A stretch of DNA of 64,000 nucleotides from Solwaraspora sp. WMMD791 (GCF_029581195.1 NZ_CP120737.1:620001-684000); one strand, 5' to 3'. Shown: positions 1-10,674, numbered from the stretch's first letter. Notes: generated from the letters alone by a model not told the origin. Numbers and translations: made by a program.

Positions 1-284
1 CGCGTCGAGCCGAATGCGTCGCGGAGCGGGTCGCCGTGTGCCGGTAGCGCGTCGATCTCGACCGTGCGGTCGCTGGTCGGCCTCGCGAAGCCCGATGGGC
101 CGGCGAGCACCGTCGCCCACAGCGCGTCGTCGTCGTCGCGGGCACCGACCACCAGCATCCGCTGGGCCAGGATGAAGCCATGGAAACCGATGGGTATCTC
201 CGCGCTGAACATCGGTGAGCCCCAGCCGGGGTGTCCCTCCCCGGCCCGCCGCTGCACCGCCTGCTCGCCGTCGTGACGGATCAT
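1..284 (-). CDS. Pyridoxamine 5'-phosphate oxidase-like flavoprotein, N-terminal part only
   Basis: The gene enters from the left edge, so only the first 94 codons are present. The ATG at 284 has a GGAGG seven to eight bases upstream. The start MIRHDGEQAVQRRAG and the following PMFSAEIP and FHGFILAQRM segments resemble the PNPOx-like family whose members bind FMN and often carry a C-terminal ferredoxin-reductase module. That C-terminal part lies outside the window, so I cannot say whether this is a stand-alone flavin protein or a fusion. It lies downstream of, and on the same strand as, the GAPDH gene, separated by a hairpin, so it is probably transcribed separately. Family assignment is by eye; the substrate is unknown. 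Confidence 0.6.
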   Translation of the reverse strand, partial: MIRHDGEQAVQRRAGEGHPGWGSPMFSAEIPIGFHGFILAQRMLVVGARDDDDALWATVLAGPSGFARPTSDRTVEIDALPAHGDPLRDAFGST

Positions 285-316
285 CACCGTGCCTCCTGTC
301 GTACGGGGAACGCCGC

Positions 317-351
317 GGGCGGGCCACGAACGGGGGCCCTCGTGGCCGCCC
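317..351 (-). terminator. GC-rich hairpin after the GAPDH gene
   Basis: The arms at 317-329 and 340-351 pair over about 12 bases with one bulged G. It sits just past the GAPDH stop at 365, as expected for an actinomycete terminator without a U-run. Confidence 0.5.
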
Positions 352-364
352 ACGGCTGCTGGGT

Positions 365-2705
<2,341 letters not shown>

Positions 2706-2736
2706 GTCGTTTGTGCCTTTCGTTGCCCGGTCGGGG

Positions 2737-3381
2737 TCAGTAGGCGACGGTTATCCGGCGGCGGACGGCCGTGGAACGCTCCAGTTCGTCGACGAAGGCC
2801 ACCGCGTAGTCGGCGTACGAGATGTCGCTCTTGCCGTTGTCATCGGTGAGCAACTGGTCGCCGCCGACCCGGAAGGCGCCGGTGCGGGGGCCTTCGCCGA
2901 TGTGCGCGGCCGGCGAGATGTACGTCCAGTCCAGGTCCGTCACGTCGCGGTAGAGACCGAGTGCCTCGCTCTGGGCCTCGGCGTTCGCGCGCCACATGGC
3001 CGGGAAGTTCGGGTCGTCGAGGACCCGCTTGCCGGGGGCGACCTCGAGGCTGCCGGCACCGCCGATGGTGACCAGCCGCCGGACGCCCGCCTTGCGCAGT
3101 CCTTCGATCAACGATCGGGCGGTGCCCACGATGATCTCCCGGTCGTCCTCCCGACCGACCGCCGGGCCGACCGCGCAGGCGACGGCGTCGTGCCCGTCGG
3201 CCAGGGACGCAACAGTCGTCGGGTCGGTGGCGTCGCCGGCGGTGCTGGTGAACTGATCGTGGTCGACGCCGTCGACCGTGCCGCGGCGGGTGACCCCGGT
3301 GACGGTGTGTCCCCGCGTGAGCAGCTCCTGTGCGATGGCGCGGCCGATGTTGCCGCTCGCGCCGAACAGCAGAACCTTCAC
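2737..3381 (-). CDS. NAD(P)-binding reductase, NmrA/YwnB-like
   Basis: A 214-residue single-domain Rossmann protein beginning MKVLLFGASGNIGRAIAQEL, with the glycine-rich GASGNIG loop at residues 8-14. It belongs to the atypical short-chain dehydrogenases (NAD(P)H-binding, NmrA-like), which lack the usual YxxxK pair or use it loosely. Members act as quinone or flavin reductases or as redox sensors. The GTG start at 3381 has an AAGGAG nine bases upstream. It is divergent from the TetR gene at 3518, with an inverted repeat between them, so it is the most likely target of that regulator. Exact reaction unknown. Confidence 0.75.
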   Translation of the reverse strand: MKVLLFGASGNIGRAIAQELLTRGHTVTGVTRRGTVDGVDHDQFTSTAGDATDPTTVASLADGHDAVACAVGPAVGREDDREIIVGTARSLIEGLRKAGVRRLVTIGGAGSLEVAPGKRVLDDPNFPAMWRANAEAQSEALGLYRDVTDLDWTYISPAAHIGEGPRTGAFRVGGDQLLTDDNGKSDISYADYAVAFVDELERSTAVRRRITVAY

Positions 3382-3465
3382 GTCGTACTCCTTAGCTCAG
3401 GTGGGTGCCGCGCACCCGGCAGCACCACGGACCGTCGTCGGGTCGTGGCGGATCGCGGTCATGCT

Positions 3466-3485
3466 AACAAACGTACTAGTTGGTT
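3466..3485. promoter_or_regulatory. Candidate TetR operator in the divergent gap
   Basis: AACAAAC at 3466-3472 and GTTGGTT at 3479-3485 form a near-perfect inverted repeat (six of seven positions) with a six-base spacer. It lies between the NmrA-like gene and the TetR gene, where an autoregulating TetR repressor would bind. Confidence 0.4.
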
Positions 3486-3517
3486 GGAAGGACTGGGGGA
3501 AGAGTTAGGATTCGTTC

Positions 3518-4126
3518 ATGGCACGAGACCCAGAGGCGACGCAGGCATCGATCCTGGCTGCGGCCCGTGTGGAGTTCGCCGCGTACGGGCTTGCGGGTGC
3601 CCGGGTGGACCGCATCGCCGCACGTTCGGGCTACAACAAGGAGCGCATCTACGCCCGGTTCGGCGACAAGGAGGGTCTGTACCAGCGCGTGCTCGCCGAG
3701 ATGCTGGAGGAGATGCGGCTGGCCACGGTGGTCGAGGTGGGCGAGGACGTCGGTGACTACGTGCGGAAGTCGTTCGACTTCCACCAGTCCCGCCCCGAGC
3801 TGCTGCGGATGCTGCTGTGGGAGGCCCTCGAGTGCGGCGGGGACTTCGTTCCGGACGAGGCGGAGCGGCGCCGCTGCTACGCGCGCAGTGGTGCGGCACT
3901 CGCCGAGCACATCGGACGTCCGGCCGGGCCTGAGGCCGCGCGGCTGCTGTTCACCTTGATCGGGATCTCGGCCTGGCCGCATGCGTTCGCCACGCTGGGC
4001 CGGCTGGTCACTGGGGACGACACCGCTACCGAAGGCGGTCAGCAGGCGTTGCGGGAATTTCTGACCGAATTTTCCCGACGTGGCACCGAAAGTCTCAATG
4101 AATTTATAGGTGCCAATAGGGAGTAA
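3518..4126 (+). CDS. TetR/AcrR-family repressor
   Basis: The 202-residue protein has a typical TetR N-terminal helix-turn-helix at residues 5-50 (ILAAARVEFAAYGLAGARV then SGYNKERIYARFGDKEGLY). The C-terminal domain is helical with no recognisable ligand signature. It is divergent from the NmrA-like reductase and exporter genes and probably represses them and itself. The ATG at 3518 follows a weak purine-rich stretch. The last 60 bases of the gene are noticeably richer in A/T than their surroundings, a trend that continues into the gap after it. Confidence 0.88.
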   Translation: MARDPEATQASILAAARVEFAAYGLAGARVDRIAARSGYNKERIYARFGDKEGLYQRVLAEMLEEMRLATVVEVGEDVGDYVRKSFDFHQSRPELLRMLLWEALECGGDFVPDEAERRRCYARSGAALAEHIGRPAGPEAARLLFTLIGISAWPHAFATLGRLVTGDDTATEGGQQALREFLTEFSRRGTESLNEFIGANRE

Positions 4127-4172
4127 TATTTTCTCCTAGCTGGTGATTCTTCCATTTGATGGCTCTATTCCT

Positions 4173-4190
4173 GTCGGTTTTGATACCGAC
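4173..4190. promoter_or_regulatory. Inverted repeat in an AT-rich gap before the AraC gene
   Basis: GTCGGT and ACCGAC form a perfect six-base inverted repeat around TTTGAT in the 164-base gap between the TetR and AraC genes. The gap is much richer in A/T than its surroundings. It could be an operator, or a short terminator for the TetR gene. Confidence 0.3.
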
Positions 4191-4290
4191 CATCCATCTC
4201 GACTAATCGGGCCTGAGTCGCTTATGCTCCGCTGCGGCAGACGACGACGTCTCTGGCCGTAGGCGGCAGGTCTGGTTGCGGGGGAGCGGG

Positions 4291-5307
4291 ATGAGTGCTG
4301 AGGAAGAGTGCGATTCACTGCATCCACGTAGTTTCGCCGAGTGGCGTGAAATGGTGCAGTTCAGCTGTGGCAGACTCCAGGTGACCGGCAAGAACGAGGG
4401 CGATTTCCACGGCGAGATGGTACTGGCGCAGTTGGGCCACGTGCGGAGTTCACTGATCGCGGCCGACCCACATACTGTGGCGCGTACCCGGTGGTCGAGG
4501 CGGAACGAGGAAGAGGAATTCGTCTACCTCTGCGGGGTGCTGGCCGGTCAGGCCGAAGTGGTCCAGGACGACCGGTCCGGCATAGCCCGAGCCGGCAACA
4601 TGGTCGCCTTCGACAACGCTCGACCGTTCACCCTGTCGATGGCCACCCGTTTCCGGATGATGGTGCTGAAGATACCGCACCGCGTCATTGGAGTGGCGCC
4701 GCCGGCCACCGCGCAGCTGACCGCTCGCTGCTGGTCCGGGGCGCAGGGGGTGGCGGCGTTGCTTTCGCCGTTGCTGCTCGGTCTGGCCGGTCACATGCAC
4801 GAATTCGACGCAGCCACCGCTCAGCAGGTGGGGTGCAGCATCACCAGCCTGATCACCACCCTGTTCGGCGAACACCTACGGCGCAATCCGGATGATCCGC
4901 AGGCGGGCCGGCAGGCATTGCTGCTGCGAGTGCAGGCGTATGTGCGGGATAACTTGGGCGATTCGCAACTCACGCCACGCGCGCTGGCAAAACGCCACCA
5001 CGTATCCGTGCGCCACCTGCAGAAACTCTTTCAGGAACAGGGGCTGAGCCCGGCGAGCTTCATCCGTGACCAGCGACTCGACCGGTGTGCCGCGGACCTG
5101 CGCGATCCACGACTGGCGCACGTGCCGGTGGCGTTGATCGGGGAACGGTGGGGCCTTTCCGCCGCCTCGCACTTCAGTCGCCTGTTCCGGGAGCGCTTCG
5201 GCGTCTCGCCCCAGGAGTACCGCAAGCTCGAACGGCTCCCCGCGCATCTGAGTCCAGCGGCGGTCGATGGCGCGGAGACCGCCACGTCGGACGCGCTAAT
5301 CGCCTGA
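4291..5307 (+). CDS. AraC-family transcription regulator
   Basis: The 338-residue protein has an N-terminal cupin-like ligand domain of the AraC_binding_2 type (about residues 1-195) and a C-terminal double helix-turn-helix (about 225-325). The C-terminal part shows LTPRALAKRHHVSVRHLQKL and the AraC signature WGLSAASHFSRLFRERFGVSPQEYR. I use the ATG at 4291, which has a GGGAG six bases upstream, rather than the TTG at 4276. Regulators with this N-terminal type, such as FeaR, often respond to aromatic compounds. It is directly upstream of the hpaB-like gene, and the gap holds direct repeats spaced two helical turns apart, the arrangement AraC proteins bind. I infer it activates the pathway at 5588 onward. 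Confidence 0.88.
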   Translation: MSAEEECDSLHPRSFAEWREMVQFSCGRLQVTGKNEGDFHGEMVLAQLGHVRSSLIAADPHTVARTRWSRRNEEEEFVYLCGVLAGQAEVVQDDRSGIARAGNMVAFDNARPFTLSMATRFRMMVLKIPHRVIGVAPPATAQLTARCWSGAQGVAALLSPLLLGLAGHMHEFDAATAQQVGCSITSLITTLFGEHLRRNPDDPQAGRQALLLRVQAYVRDNLGDSQLTPRALAKRHHVSVRHLQKLFQEQGLSPASFIRDQRLDRCAADLRDPRLAHVPVALIGERWGLSAASHFSRLFRERFGVSPQEYRKLERLPAHLSPAAVDGAETATSDALIA

Positions 5308-5327
5308 GCAGGCGGCGACCGGCGCGC

Positions 5328-5382
5328 GCCACGCATGGCATCCTCGACGGCCACGCATGGCGCAGCGGCGGCCACGGATGTC
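5328..5382. promoter_or_regulatory. Direct repeats, candidate AraC-type activator sites
   Basis: GCCACGCATGGC occurs at 5328-5339 and again at 5350-5361, and a weaker copy GCCACGGATGTC follows at 5371-5382. The repeats start 22 and 21 bases apart, that is two turns of the helix on the same face. This matches the direct half-sites used by AraC proteins. The array lies between the AraC gene and the hpaB-like gene, about 200 bases before the latter's start. Confidence 0.5.
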
Positions 5383-5587
5383 GGGTCGCGCGGGCCCGGG
5401 TGTGCGCGATCGCGCCAGTACCGGTTCGCTTTGGTGAAACCGGCGACCCGATGTGCTCAGTACCGTCGGATTCGGCCGTGACGCAGATGGCGATCTTCGA
5501 TGTGTGGCCAGCACGGGCAACTCGAAGCACGTCGCGAGCGCTGTCGGCACCGGTCGTCCCACCCATCGATCCGGAGGTTCTCCTGCC

Positions 5588-7144
5588 ATGGTTCAGATCC
5601 CCACCCTCGCGCCCGGCACGAACGGTGCCGCCACGACGGCCGAGGCGCCGAACGACCTGCTCACCGGTGACGGCTATCTGGACAGCCTGCGCGACGGTCG
5701 TCAGATCTTCATCGACGGCGAGCTCGTCAAGGACGTCACCGTCCATCCGGCCTTCCGACACGCGGCCCGGTCGACCGCGCAGCTCTACGACGCTCTGCAC
5801 CACCCGGACACCCGGGACATCATGACCACCGTCGACCGGTACACCGGTGCCCGTACGCACCGGTTCTTCACGCCGGCGCATTCCGTCGACGACCTGCTGC
5901 GGGCGCGTGACGCGATCGAGTGCTGGGCCAGGCTCAGCTACGGGTTCATGAACCGCACCCCGGACTACAAGGCGTCGTTCATGGCCGGCCTGGCCGTCAC
6001 CCACGACTTCTACAAGCCGTTCGAGGACAGCGCCCGCACGTGGTACGAGCGGTACGTGCGGCAAGGGCTGTCGATCAGCCACGTCATCGTCAATCCGCCG
6101 GTGGACCGCAACAAGCCGGCCCACGACATCCCGGACGTCTACCTGCGGGTCGTGGAGGAGCGCGACGGCGGGATCGTGGTGGAGGGCGCGAAGCTGATGG
6201 GGACCGCCTCGGCGCTCACCCATGCCGCGTTCGTCGGCCAGATCCACCTGGCGAACCTCGAAGCGGGCAAGGCCGACGACATGGCGCTGGCGTTCATGGC
6301 CCCCCTGGACACCCCTGGCCTGAAGGTCATCTGTCGGACGTCGTACGAGCAGAAGGCGACGAGCCCGTACGACAACCCGCTGTCCAGCAGGTTCGACGAG
6401 AACGACTCGGTCCTGATCTTCGACCGTGCCTTCATCCCGTGGGAGAACGTGCTGATCTACCGCGACACGGAGAAGATCCACCAGTACTTCCCCCGGTCCG
6501 GCCTGCTCAGCCGAGGCTTCTTCCAGGGCGCGATCCGGATGGCGGTCAAGCTCGAGTTCATGGCCGGGCTCCTGGACCGGGGCACCCAGCTGAACGGGAC
6601 CGACAAGTTCCGTGGCGTGCAGGCCGGGCTCGGCGAGCTGCTCGCCTGGCGGCACATGACGTGGGCGGTGACGACGGCGATGGCGATGGACCCGGAGCCC
6701 GGACCCGGTGGGACCGTGCTCCCACGGATGGACTACTCCGCCGGCTACCGGGCGCTCGCCCCGATCAGCTGGGAACGGACGCACCGGTTCTTCGAGGAAC
6801 ACCTGGCCGCCGCGTTGCTCATGACGCCGTCGACCGCCACCGACATGACCAACCCGGCCCTGCGGCCGCTGATCGACCGGTACCTGCGCGGGTCGGCGGG
6901 TTCGGCCGAGGACCGGGTGAAGCTGTTCAAACTCGCCTGGGACGCGCTCGGCAGCGAGTTCGGCGGCCGGCACGAACTGTACGAACTGAACTACGCGGGC
7001 GGTCCCGACCAGGTCCGTCTCGACACGATGAACTGGTCCCGGGGCGCAGGGCTGCTCGACTCGTACGGCGCCTTCGTCCAGCAGTGCATGGACGACTACG
7101 ACGTGGACGGTTGGCGGCGTGGCCGATGGAGCGCCGGTCGCTGA
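5588..7144 (+). CDS. hpaB: HpaB-family FADH2-dependent aromatic hydroxylase
   Basis: The 518-residue protein matches the full length of 4-hydroxyphenylacetate 3-monooxygenase large subunits. These use FADH2 and oxygen to hydroxylate a phenol ortho to its OH, giving a catechol. Family features include LRDGRQIFIDGE near the start, SYGFMNRTPDYKASFMAG around residue 118, and FIPWENVLIYRD around residue 283. The ATG at 5588 follows GGAGG. The flavin reductase needed to supply FADH2 is encoded 55 bases downstream. Secondary-metabolite members such as SgcC act on carrier-bound tyrosine derivatives. No carrier protein is encoded here, so a free acid such as 4-hydroxybenzoate or 4-hydroxyphenylpyruvate is more likely. 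The substrate is inferred, not shown. Confidence 0.9.
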   Translation: MVQIPTLAPGTNGAATTAEAPNDLLTGDGYLDSLRDGRQIFIDGELVKDVTVHPAFRHAARSTAQLYDALHHPDTRDIMTTVDRYTGARTHRFFTPAHSVDDLLRARDAIECWARLSYGFMNRTPDYKASFMAGLAVTHDFYKPFEDSARTWYERYVRQGLSISHVIVNPPVDRNKPAHDIPDVYLRVVEERDGGIVVEGAKLMGTASALTHAAFVGQIHLANLEAGKADDMALAFMAPLDTPGLKVICRTSYEQKATSPYDNPLSSRFDENDSVLIFDRAFIPWENVLIYRDTEKIHQYFPRSGLLSRGFFQGAIRMAVKLEFMAGLLDRGTQLNGTDKFRGVQAGLGELLAWRHMTWAVTTAMAMDPEPGPGGTVLPRMDYSAGYRALAPISWERTHRFFEEHLAAALLMTPSTATDMTNPALRPLIDRYLRGSAGSAEDRVKLFKLAWDALGSEFGGRHELYELNYAGGPDQVRLDTMNWSRGAGLLDSYGAFVQQCMDDYDVDGWRRGRWSAGR

Positions 7145-7199
7145 CCCGGTCGAGATCCGTACGCGCGGCCGGTGCCGCTCGCCTGAAGGAGAGATCAGC

Positions 7200-7697
7200 A
7201 TGCAGAGCGACCTGCGTACGACCATGCGGCACTTCGCCACCGGCGTCTGCATCGTGACGACCTACGCGGAGCAGCCGCACCAGCGACGGCACGACGCCGT
7301 GACCGTCAATTCCTTCACCTCGATGTCCCTCGACCCTCCGCTGGTGTCGGTGTGCCTCGGCGTCGGCTCCCGGTTCCTCGCCGACCTGCTGCGCAGCGGG
7401 GTGTGTGCGGTATCCATCCTGGCCGCCGGCGGGGAACATCTGGCCCGGTCGCTGGCTCGCGACCGGGACGCCCGGTACGCCGCGGTCCGGGCCCTGCCCG
7501 CGCGCCCCGGCGGTCTCACCGGTGCGCTGGTGTTGGACTCGGCCGGCTGGCTGGAGTGCAAGGTCCGAGACCACGTCGTCGTCGGTGACCACGTACTGGT
7601 GATCGGCGAGGTGCTCGCCGCCGGATCGGACGACGAACAGGAGCCATTGATCTTTCTTCGCGGAGGATTCCACACCCTGGAAGGAACACCACGATGA
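7200..7697 (+). CDS. Flavin reductase (HpaC-like partner)
   Basis: A 165-residue flavin reductase-like protein with the split-barrel FMN-binding fold. The opening MRHFATGVCIVTTY and NSFTSMSLDPPLVSVCL are typical of the HpaC/two-component reductase family, which reduces free FAD or FMN with NAD(P)H. I chose the ATG at 7200 because AAGGAGAG sits just before it. It should supply reduced flavin to the hydroxylase encoded immediately upstream. Its stop overlaps the start of the next gene by four bases (ATGA), so the secreted protein that follows is translationally coupled to it. Confidence 0.9.
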   Translation: MQSDLRTTMRHFATGVCIVTTYAEQPHQRRHDAVTVNSFTSMSLDPPLVSVCLGVGSRFLADLLRSGVCAVSILAAGGEHLARSLARDRDARYAAVRALPARPGGLTGALVLDSAGWLECKVRDHVVVGDHVLVIGEVLAAGSDDEQEPLIFLRGGFHTLEGTPR

Positions 7698-8698
7698 TCC
7701 CGCTGCCACGGCGGCTGCTGGCCGCCACGTTGTCGGCGTCGTTGGTCGCGGTCGCGGCCGTCGCCACGTCGATCGCCACCGGCGGTGACGCGTCCGCCGC
7801 CCACACCACCACGATCTGCCTGGTCCCATCGGGCTACCGGGGGGTCGAGGTGACCGTCACGGTGCCGGCGGCGACGGCCGAACGGCTCCTGGCGCGGACA
7901 CCGTCGTACGCCGGGGTGTGCGCTGTCTACGGCCGGCCACTTCCGCTCGGCGGCGCGACGGTACGCACGTACGCCCAGATCGAGGGCACCGTGCCGCGCG
8001 TCATCGGTATCACGTTCCCGAGTAGCGCGCTGTCGGGGTTGCCGACCGAGATGACCGACCGGCACCACTGCTTCGACGTCGACGGCGACGGTGCGATCCA
8101 GGAGATGACCGAATGCGCCGGCGGACATGAGCGGGAGTTGGAGTTGCCTGCGGCTCTTCGCCGGCTCCCAGGCGTACCGCTGACGTGGGCGCTGGTCAAC
8201 TGGAACCCGCACGGTCATGGTGCCCCGGGGGTGTACGACGTGCCCCACTTCGATTTCCACTTCTACATTCAGCCGAAGGCTGAACGCGATGCCATCCGGC
8301 CCGGCCCCTGCGGCATCATCGTGCACTGCGACGACTTCGTCCGGGGTACGGTGCCAGTGCCACCGCAATATCTTCCCGCCGATTACACCGACCTGCAGAT
8401 GGTGGAGGTCGCGATGGGGAACCACCTGTTGGACCAGACGTCGCCGGAGTGGAACGGCAGCCCTTTCACCAGGACCTTCATCTACGGCTCCTACGACGGC
8501 AGGATCAGTTTCCTGGAGCCGATGATCACCCATTCATGGTTGCAGGGTCTCGTCACCGGCCAGCATTCCAGTGCCTGTCTGCCGATCAAGCAGCCGGCGG
8601 CATGGCAGGTGGCGGGATGGTATCCGCAGCAGTACTGCATCCGGTACCGGGCCAACCGGGACGACCTCACCGTTTCGCTGGAGGACTTCCGGCGCTGA
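7694..8698 (+). CDS. Secreted protein, DUF5602/TTHB210-like
   Basis: The 334-residue protein has a signal peptide: basic start, hydrophobic stretch to about residue 30, and a likely cut after GGDASAA. The mature part has NPHGHGAPGVYDVPHFDFHF around residues 173-192 and FIYGSYDGRISFLEPMITHS around 260-280. These resemble a little-studied family I know as DUF5602 or TTHB210-like. The clustered histidines and aspartate could bind a metal. Six cysteines in the mature chain could form disulfides. The gene overlaps the flavin reductase gene by four bases, so it belongs to the pathway operon even though its role is unknown. A strong hairpin follows it. Confidence 0.6.
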   Translation: MIPLPRRLLAATLSASLVAVAAVATSIATGGDASAAHTTTICLVPSGYRGVEVTVTVPAATAERLLARTPSYAGVCAVYGRPLPLGGATVRTYAQIEGTVPRVIGITFPSSALSGLPTEMTDRHHCFDVDGDGAIQEMTECAGGHERELELPAALRRLPGVPLTWALVNWNPHGHGAPGVYDVPHFDFHFYIQPKAERDAIRPGPCGIIVHCDDFVRGTVPVPPQYLPADYTDLQMVEVAMGNHLLDQTSPEWNGSPFTRTFIYGSYDGRISFLEPMITHSWLQGLVTGQHSSACLPIKQPAAWQVAGWYPQQYCIRYRANRDDLTVSLEDFRR

Positions 8699-8704
8699 GA
8701 GGGA

Positions 8705-8746
8705 CCACGGCGGGCAGGTGGGACGCCGCACCTGCCCGCCCCGTGG
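8705..8746. terminator. Bidirectional hairpin between convergent genes
   Basis: GGCGGGCAGGTG pairs perfectly with CACCTGCCCGCC across an eight-base loop, extended by CCACG/CGTGG. It occupies the 68-base gap between the secreted-protein gene and the convergent AMP-ligase gene. Confidence 0.75.
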
Positions 8747-8766
8747 CCGCGGAGGACACGATGACA

Positions 8767-10437
8767 TCAGCTGCCCCTGATCGCCCCGGCCTCGAAGCGC
8801 CGCCGCAGGTGAGCCCGGCGGAGCTTGCCGATCCCGGTCTTCGGCACCTCCTGCCGATCCACCGGGACGACATGCGCCACCTCGACCCCGAACCGGTCCC
8901 GGACCAGGGCGCGGACGTCCTGAGCGAGGACACCGAGATCCGCCGAGCCACGCGGGTGCAGGAAGACCGCGAGCTGCACCGGGTGCTCGGGCCGGGTCTG
9001 TACGGTGGACGCGACCGTGTACGAGGGCTCCACGCCGGACAGTTCCTCGACGGCCGCCTCGATCTCGTGGCCGTGCAGGTCGACGCCGTCGAGCACGATG
9101 ACGTCGTCCACCCGGCCGGTCACCACGAGCACCCCGTCGTCGAGGTAGGCGAGGTCGCCGGTGCGGAACCAGCCGTCCGCGGTGAAGACGGCCTGCGTCT
9201 GGTCGGGCCGGCCGTAGTACCCGGCGAAGATGGTGGGACCAGCGGCCTGCAGGCGCCCGACCCGGCCCTGCGGCAGCAGCCGGTCGAACTCGTCGACGAC
9301 GCGCAGCCGTACTCCCGGATGTGGCCGCCCCACCGGTACGTACCGGTCGGTGTCGCTGGCGTGCGCGGCGGAGAACACACAGTCCACGACACCGGCGGTC
9401 GTCTCGGACATCCCCCAGCCCGGGTACATCGCGGTGGCCGGCAGCCCGAAGCGTCCGAGCAGCTGCAGGAAGGTGCGGGCCACCCTCGGCTTCACCGGTT
9501 CGCCACCGTTCATGATGTAGCGCAGCGCGCGCAGGTCCCAGTCGCGACCGGTCATCTCCTCGGCCCGGTCGTTGACCAGGCCGAAGGCGAAGTTCGGCGC
9601 CCAGGTGACCTCGCTACGGTGTCGGGACATCATGGCCGGCCACCGCAGCGGATCGGCCAGGATCCAGGGCAACCGGGCGTGCACCTGGTGGCACCCGACG
9701 ATCACGTCCCGGGCGTGGAACATGATCAGACCGCCGACGTGGTCCAGCGGCATCCAGTTGAAGGTCCGGGTGTCGGCGGTGAGGCCGTTGACCGCGGCGG
9801 TGGCGACGCTGCGACTGAGGATGTTGCCGTGCCGCAGCGTCACCGCCTTCGGCAGCCCGGTGCTTCCCGACGTGAGCAACAGTACGGCGACGTCCTCGGG
9901 GCGGGCGGCGTGCACCTCGGCGGCCGGCGGATGGTTGCTCGCCAACTCACCGATGCGGCCCACCCACCGTGAGGACCATGCCGGCGGCGCACCGTCGCTG
10001 GTCGGCGGGTGCCCGGTCAGCACCCACGGCCGGTCGAGCATCTGCCACACGTCGACCAGTGTCCGTTCGGCGTCGGAATGCTGCGCCGGTGACGTTTCGG
10101 CGGCCACCGGGACCGGTACGAATCCGCCCAGGACGCACGCCCAGAAGCCGGTGAGCAGGTCGAGTTCCTGGTGCGCCTGCAACAGCACGAGGTCTCCGCC
10201 GGTGACACCGCCCGACCGCAGCGCGGTGAGCAACTGCCGGGACCTGCGGAGGAGTTCGGCGTACGACACGCTCTCGTGGGAATCCTCGGCCGTGACGAAG
10301 TCGATTCCACCGGTTCCGGCGCTTGCCGCCGCGAGAAGGGCTGCGCCGATATTTTCGAATGGAACAACTGGTGCCGGCCCTCCGTCCACCAGTGATGCAG
10401 GCTGGTCTTCATGCATGATAATTCCCCAATCCTCCAT
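8767..10437 (-). CDS. Stand-alone acyl/aryl-AMP ligase (FAAL-like)
   Basis: A 556-residue adenylate-forming enzyme. The ATP-binding motif LLLTSGSTGLPKAVTL is near residue 185, the GWGMSETT motif near 330, the YFRTGD-equivalent GWFRTGDLAY near 430, and the C-terminal lysine in PKTGIGKLRR near 540. It should activate a carboxylic acid as the acyl adenylate. No carrier-protein domain is attached or encoded nearby. It may therefore hand the adenylate to CoA or to an amine, as NovL and XimA do when they form amides. The start is uncertain: ATG at 10437 has AGGA upstream, but ATGs at 10416 and 10497 are possible. It is divergent from the FAD-protein gene and converges on the secreted-protein gene. 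Confidence 0.85.
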   Translation of the reverse strand: MEDWGIIMHEDQPASLVDGGPAPVVPFENIGAALLAAASAGTGGIDFVTAEDSHESVSYAELLRRSRQLLTALRSGGVTGGDLVLLQAHQELDLLTGFWACVLGGFVPVPVAAETSPAQHSDAERTLVDVWQMLDRPWVLTGHPPTSDGAPPAWSSRWVGRIGELASNHPPAAEVHAARPEDVAVLLLTSGSTGLPKAVTLRHGNILSRSVATAAVNGLTADTRTFNWMPLDHVGGLIMFHARDVIVGCHQVHARLPWILADPLRWPAMMSRHRSEVTWAPNFAFGLVNDRAEEMTGRDWDLRALRYIMNGGEPVKPRVARTFLQLLGRFGLPATAMYPGWGMSETTAGVVDCVFSAAHASDTDRYVPVGRPHPGVRLRVVDEFDRLLPQGRVGRLQAAGPTIFAGYYGRPDQTQAVFTADGWFRTGDLAYLDDGVLVVTGRVDDVIVLDGVDLHGHEIEAAVEELSGVEPSYTVASTVQTRPEHPVQLAVFLHPRGSADLGVLAQDVRALVRDRFGVEVAHVVPVDRQEVPKTGIGKLRRAHLRRRFEAGAIRGS

Positions 10438-10613
10438 GAAACGTAGTTCCTGCTGCGCGGATGCCCCTTGCTGGCCCGAATCGGTTGATTCTGCCATTGC
10501 GCCGACGTCCGCGTGCGCTTGCGTCAAAGGTTGGCAGAGTCTTCGACTCGAAGAAAGGGTAGTGTGACGATGGACACAGGGTGAATCAATTATTCTAGAT
10601 AGTCCGATCTCGA

Positions 10614-10637
10614 TCAATTTCTGATGCGATAAATTGA
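10614..10637. promoter_or_regulatory. Inverted repeat in the divergent promoter region
   Basis: TCAATTT at 10614-10620 and AAATTGA at 10631-10637 form a perfect seven-base inverted repeat with a ten-base spacer. It lies in the AT-rich 237-base gap between the divergent AMP-ligase and FAD-protein genes, about 40 bases before the latter's ATG. Confidence 0.4.
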
Positions 10638-10674
10638 CGGCGAACTTCGGAGTGACAACGCTGAGGTGGCGGAA

